Of a DNA stretch of 64,000 nt, positions 53,501-59,500 are shown one piece after another (the first letter of the stretch is position 1; each line of letters starts with the position of its first letter). The DNA is from Tachypleus tridentatus (lineage: Eukaryota; Arthropoda; Merostomata; Xiphosura; Limulidae), in the NCBI RefSeq assembly GCF_004210375.1, contig NW_027467782.1, positions 33,159,771 to 33,223,770 of the forward strand. The letters run 5' to 3'. Both the position numbers and the translations under genes were made by a program. The notes under the pieces are model-generated. The model did no database searches and was not told the DNA's origin. It was given only the letters and a program-made list of their open reading frames with translations.

Positions 53501-56500
53501 TCTAATTACAAGGAGAAAGGCACATATCATTGTGGATATCTTTAAAGTAATTGTTTTAATGTCTACTTACATGATGAATAATATTTACCATTGTGGATTT
53601 CTTCAGGTAGTTGTTCCCCTCATTCTGGATTCCTGTGATTGGTGAGGGGACCTCCCAGGGGAGGTTCTGTTCTTTTAGTTTACCTCTTTTGGGATCTAAA
53701 GATCCACCAACATGTGTGTTGTGCATGGTGACCCATGAAGAGGAGGAGAAGATCCTGATGGTTGAGGGGTCCAACCCTAACATACCACTGTGGCCTTGAA
53801 TTCCTGTAGATGGGCAGCCTTGGGGTGGCTCCCCTTGGGTCAGTTGGCTGGTTCACTTGGCCTAGGGTTAACCAAGTACCAGTGTTGGATGTTCTCAGCA
53901 GGTGTTGTGGACATTGTACCTGATGCTGGTGTTTGGGTATAGTGCTCATGAAACCCTGGTGTTGCTGCAGTGTTCTTGTTTGGCATTGTAATGCATCCAC
54001 TCATAGGGCTTTATGGTGGGTGGGGACAGTGGACACCGAAAAATTCATTTTTTATTATGGACCATCCAAATAAAAAAGTTAACCAAAATAGTGAAAAACA
54101 GTTTATGAGTAAACAATCACATCTTGAAGATTCTGAGCAGCAATCTTTAACATTTGCAACTTCTGTACCTTATTTTATTATACTACATTTTCTTTCAGAC
54201 AAACCTTTAGGGCAAATGTCTCCCTTTTTCATTCAGAAGGGACCAGAAGGTCTCACTGGCTCTCCACAGTTGGTCAGAAGGATTTGCTCTTGTGACATAT
54301 TGGTAGAAATATGCACATCTCGAGCACAGTGAATTCCTCTTACATTCCAAGGCAATATACCTATTGAGGTTATGCCTCATTCAACTTTGAAATCGTAACA
54401 AGAAGTTATTGTTGATAGGGATTTGAAGAACATCCTGAGTCAGAGATTCCCACTGGTTTCTCCCACCACAAGGAGTTTCTTCAGTAAGGTGTATCTCCAC
54501 TCCCAAAGATGGAATTTTGATGCCGATCAATGTCCTCATTTTAACATTTACATCACAGCATCCACCTGCTACCAACAAGGCAGGTTATTTTAACTGCAAG
54601 GTACGACCATACATTCCAAACCCTCTCGGATAGTTCCAGTGTCAGCTATTTGATCACTCAGAGACATTATGTCTTGGTTCCTTGACATGTGCTCGTTGCA
54701 GTGGCAAGGATTATGGTGCCTATGAGTATGAAACAGACCCTTGTTGCATCACTTGCAATGGCTCTCACCCATCTTACTTTTATTCTTGCCCTAAATGGTT
54801 GGAAGGAATAAAAAGGTACAGTGTTTAAAGATGATTCAAAACATTACTTGCTCTGAGGCTTGAAAATTGCTATCTACCACTTTATGTTTGACTTATGCTG
54901 ATGCACTTCATTCCACTACTACAGTGGGAGTGCAGACAGATTTCTTTGTACCTCCAAAAGAATCATTCTCAAAACAAACAGAAAGTCTTCTGACATCCAT
55001 GGTTAAAAAAGTTAATGAATCAATGTCAACACCCATCTTTGTCTCTAACATTAATTTCAGCAAATTCCAATATCTGCTTCCTTTGGTTTTGGTTACACTT
55101 TCTTCTCCTTTCCCAAGGTGCAAAATGATCATTTGTTTGCACCCTAAGTCACTGGAATCCTCTTCTAACAACAAAGACTTGCCCAATCAACCCAGGGTAG
55201 GATCCATTGAGGTTGGTAAACCTCCCTCGAATAAAGACAATAAAGAAATAAAACATGGTCTGCACCCAATTTGCCTACACATAAATAAAAGTAGCCACCT
55301 TGATACAATGGAACTGTTGAAGTTTACATTCTAATCTGGGTGACATCAAAACACTTATTTCTTCCTACCATCCTGTATGTCTTTCCTTGCAGGAAATCTT
55401 TCTGAAACTTGCTGATACAATCACCTTTCAGCAGTTTTCTTTGTACAGAAATGACAGGCTGTGTGATGGACAAGTGCATGGAGGGGTAGCACTGTTGGTT
55501 GATCAGCATGTGCTTACCCTGTCTTTGTTACTCAACACACCCTTGGAGGCTGTAGCCATTTGTGTTTCTTTGTGTCGTACCATCACTGTTTGTTCTCTCT
55601 ACCTGTTGCCTAGAGAGACCTATGATCAATCAGACCTTGATGCTCTCATTAAACAGTTGCCATCTCCATTTTTAATGCTGGGGGGGCTTTAATGGAAATC
55701 GTCCCCTCTGAGGAAGTGCTGATATTGATGGGAGGGTCACTCCGTAGAGTGTATGCTCTCTGATCACAACTTTTCTCTCTTCAATAGTGGTTCTTATACT
55801 TATTTTCATGCATCTAGTCAGTTCTTTACTGCTTTTGATCTCTCCATTTACTCCCCTTCACTATTCTCCCACTTTTCGTGGAGGGTTGACAATAACCCAT
55901 GCAGCAGTGATAATTTTTCTACAATTTTGAGAGAGACTGGCTGTGGTCAATGCCACCCAACCCATGTGCACCAATGGAAAAAGGATCAAGCAAACTTGCT
56001 CTCTTTTACTGTTCTTACAGAACTTGATCCTGCCATCAATAGACGACTGTGTGACAGAAATAACTGACTGTATTGTACAGAAAGCTGCTCAAAGTATTCC
56101 TAAAGCCTTGACATGTTTTCCACAATATCATCATCTGTGGTGGAATCTTGCCTGCCACATGGCACAGAAGACTCAAAAAATGGACGTGGGATACTTTTCA
56201 TAGGTATCCCACATTCTCGAATCGCATCGCTTTCCAACAGGCCCGTGCACATGCTTGGTGGGTAATATGTCAAAGCCAGAAGGACTCTTGGATTAAGTTC
56301 ACAACCAACATATCTTTTATCACCAGTTGGGCAGAGTAATCACTTCTTTCCTTTGAGCTGATTGTCTCTGTGACTATAATCGTCCCCTTACACTGGCTCT
56401 TCATCAGTCTGTCAGTACATTCGGTTGGACCTGATGATGTGCTCTATGAAATGCTGTGCTATCTCTCTCCTGCTTCTCTTGCTGTTTTTCTGATTGTTTT

Positions 56501-59500
56501 CAACCAGATCTGGCAGGAGAATGTTTTCCTGATGCCTGGCACTGAGCTATATTCCTATCTTTCTCTAAGCCTGGGAAGGATCCGAAGATTCCTTCAAACT
56601 ACCATCCAATTGCTTTGATGAAATGTCTCTGTAAGACCTTAGAGAGGATGGTTAAAGTTCGTCTTGTTTGGGTTTTTGAAGAAAATAACCTCCTCTCGCC
56701 CACCCAGTGTGTGTCCTAACGACAGTGCTCCACCATGGACCACTTGATTCAACCTGAAACATTAATCAGAGAAGCTTTTCTCAAATGACAAAATCTTGTA
56801 TCAATATTCTTTGATATTGAGAAGGCTTGTGACACAACATGGAGGTATGGCATTTCATGAGACCTCCATATATATGGGTTACTTGGCCATTTACCCATGT
56901 TTATTAAAAATTTTTTAATGGACAGGTGATTCCAAGTTCATGTGGGTTCAACACATTCCGTTTTTATCTACAGGAACTTGGAGTTCTTCATGGCTGTGTT
57001 TTGAGTGACACATTTTTCAGTATAAAGATTAATGCCATCACTGAACTACTCCCTCTTACTGTTGCATACGGTCTCTATGTCAATGACTTTCACATTTCAT
57101 GTCAATCATCAAACATGCAGTATATTGAGCAACAGCTACAAACTGCCCTCAATTGTTTTCTGAAGTGGATCACTGCAAACAGTTTTAATTCTCTCTCTCT
57201 AAAACTGTTTGTATGCACTTTTGCCACCAATGGGGTATTCACCCTGATCCTGAACTCAATATTGGTGAAGTTGTGCTAACTGTGGTCCCTGAAACAAAGT
57301 TCTTTGGGCTTATCTTTGACTGTAAGCTGAGCTTCATAACACACATCAAGCAGCTACAGGTCAAATGTACAAGAGCACTGAACATCCTCCACGTCCACTC
57401 TTTCACATCTTGGGAAGTGGATCAATGTTCTTTGCTAAAGATATATCAGGCTATTAGTTGATCAAAACTAGAGTATGGATCACTGGTCTATGGCTCTGCC
57501 AGCACCTTGGCCTTCAAGATCATCATCAGGGACTTCAGCTCTGCACCAGGGCTTTCAGCACTTCCCCTGTTCATAGCTTATAAGTAGAATCTCATGAACC
57601 TTCTTTGCACCTCTGCTGTTTGCAACTGTCTTTACTGTATGCTTCAAAACTTCAGTCCTTATCATAACATTCCACCTGGGATTATGTTTTCCTTCCTCAG
57701 TGGGCCATGTTTTTGCAAAATAGACAATCAGTCATTGCTCCTTTTGGCCTTTGTATCCAAGTACAGTTGGATGAATTGGGTCTATCCTTGGATAACATTT
57801 GCTGTATCCACTGGTCAGCTCATCCTACCATGGCTTACAGTCCCAAGATGTAACCTTTCTTTAAGTCATCTGAGAAAAGCAGACACTCCTGATTGGAAAT
57901 ACTGTATGTTATTTGCAGAACATCTTTCAAACCACCCTTCCATTCCTATTTATACAAATGGTTCAAAATCAGGTGACTCTGTGGGCTCAGCCATGGTTTG
58001 GTGGTTGTGCAGAGAATCCTCTCTACAGTTTCTGTGTTCACTGCTGAACTGTATGTCATTTCTCTTGTCCTGTATCACACAGAAGCTAAGCAGTACTCAA
58101 ATTGTACTATTTATACTGACTCGCATAATTCTCTACTGGTCCTTGAATTGTTTCATCTTAGTTCTTACTGATATTCAAAATCGACTGGCCCATTTTTCTT
58201 TAACATCTACTTTTGTCCAGTGTTTCTAGATACTGGGCCACATTGGTATTTGCAGGAACGAGCTTGGTGACACTGCAGATAAATCTGTCTGCTGTGGCTC
58301 TATCACTGCTGTTTCTGTTCCATACGTGGACTATGGTCCTGTATTCAAGGCTCAGCTTCATGCCAGTTAGCAGTCGACTTGGAGTGAGCAACGTGAAAAC
58401 AAGCTTTTCTAAATAAAACGTGCTATTGGACTTTGGCTATCTTGCTTTCTTAAGGACCAGAAATGGAAAGAGGAAATTGTCCTAACTAGACTACACATTG
58501 GTCACAGTTTTTTAATTCATCGTTTTCTTTTATCTGGGACTGATGCACCAATGTATTGTCTGTTACATTAAGCCACATTTTACTGTTTCGGTGTCATTAC
58601 GACTTAATTATGGCACCATTTTAAACATGTTTTGCCTCAAGGTTTATTTGTTAGATATTGTTATTGGCAATGGTGATATTGTCCACCTTTGAAATGTTTT
58701 TAGTTGTTTAAAGTCTATTAATCTTTTTAATGCTATTTAAGTTTGTTTTTTGTTTTTTTTACTTTATATATTAGACATTTTTTTGATGTGATTCACTTTT
58801 AAGGATCAAAGTACATCTAGTTCAATCTAAAATTAGAAAATGGCCATAACATCCAATAACTTGAAACCAGGAATGGAAAGACCAACTTCAGGTGACTAAT
58901 GCTACTTTTTTAACTACCTGTTGGTCATTCTGGCAAGTTATGATAATTATAATTATGCTATAAAAAGTCCTTCACAACTTGTATTACTGTAGTTTTCTTC
59001 TTACTGCTGTAGACTAGATGTAAAAGTTGGATTTAATGCTATTTGTGTTTTTAATTCAAAAATGTAACTTTGTTTTGTTTTATTTTAATTTCCTTTAATG
59101 AATTTTAATAATTTTACTTTACTTTTAACCAGATGTTTGGTCACATAGCCTGGTTGCTAGAACACCAAATCAACCAGCCATCCATGTAATTGTTTCCATG
59201 TCTAGTTGCATGGAAATGTTACATTATATTTGGGGGTATCATCATATCATCAGATATTATTCTTTTATCTTAGTAACAGTGAATTAGAAGTATGTTTTTT
59301 TATTATGCTGCTTTCAGCTGTGTTTTCTTTTTCATGCTAAAAAATGTTTAAATGGTTTAGAAAGATATTTAACATGATTCTCTATCTCAGTTGTGTTTTT
59401 CTTTTGTTAGTTTACTTTTTTTTATATATATATATATACTAGTTTTTCTGTATTCGTCAGACACTGAAATGTAGTTTGTTAAGATTTTAGGGAGTATGTG

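Noticed and set aside
54867..55334. 155-codon + strand ORF that could be a host gene
   Set aside because: It lies between the gag-type zinc region and the endonuclease of the jockey-like LINE and matches that part of the element.
57594..58229. Longest ORF in the window (211 codons)
   Set aside because: It mixes frames across the LINE RNase H region ([16 protein letters not shown] is family sequence). It is a chance extension in a decayed LINE.
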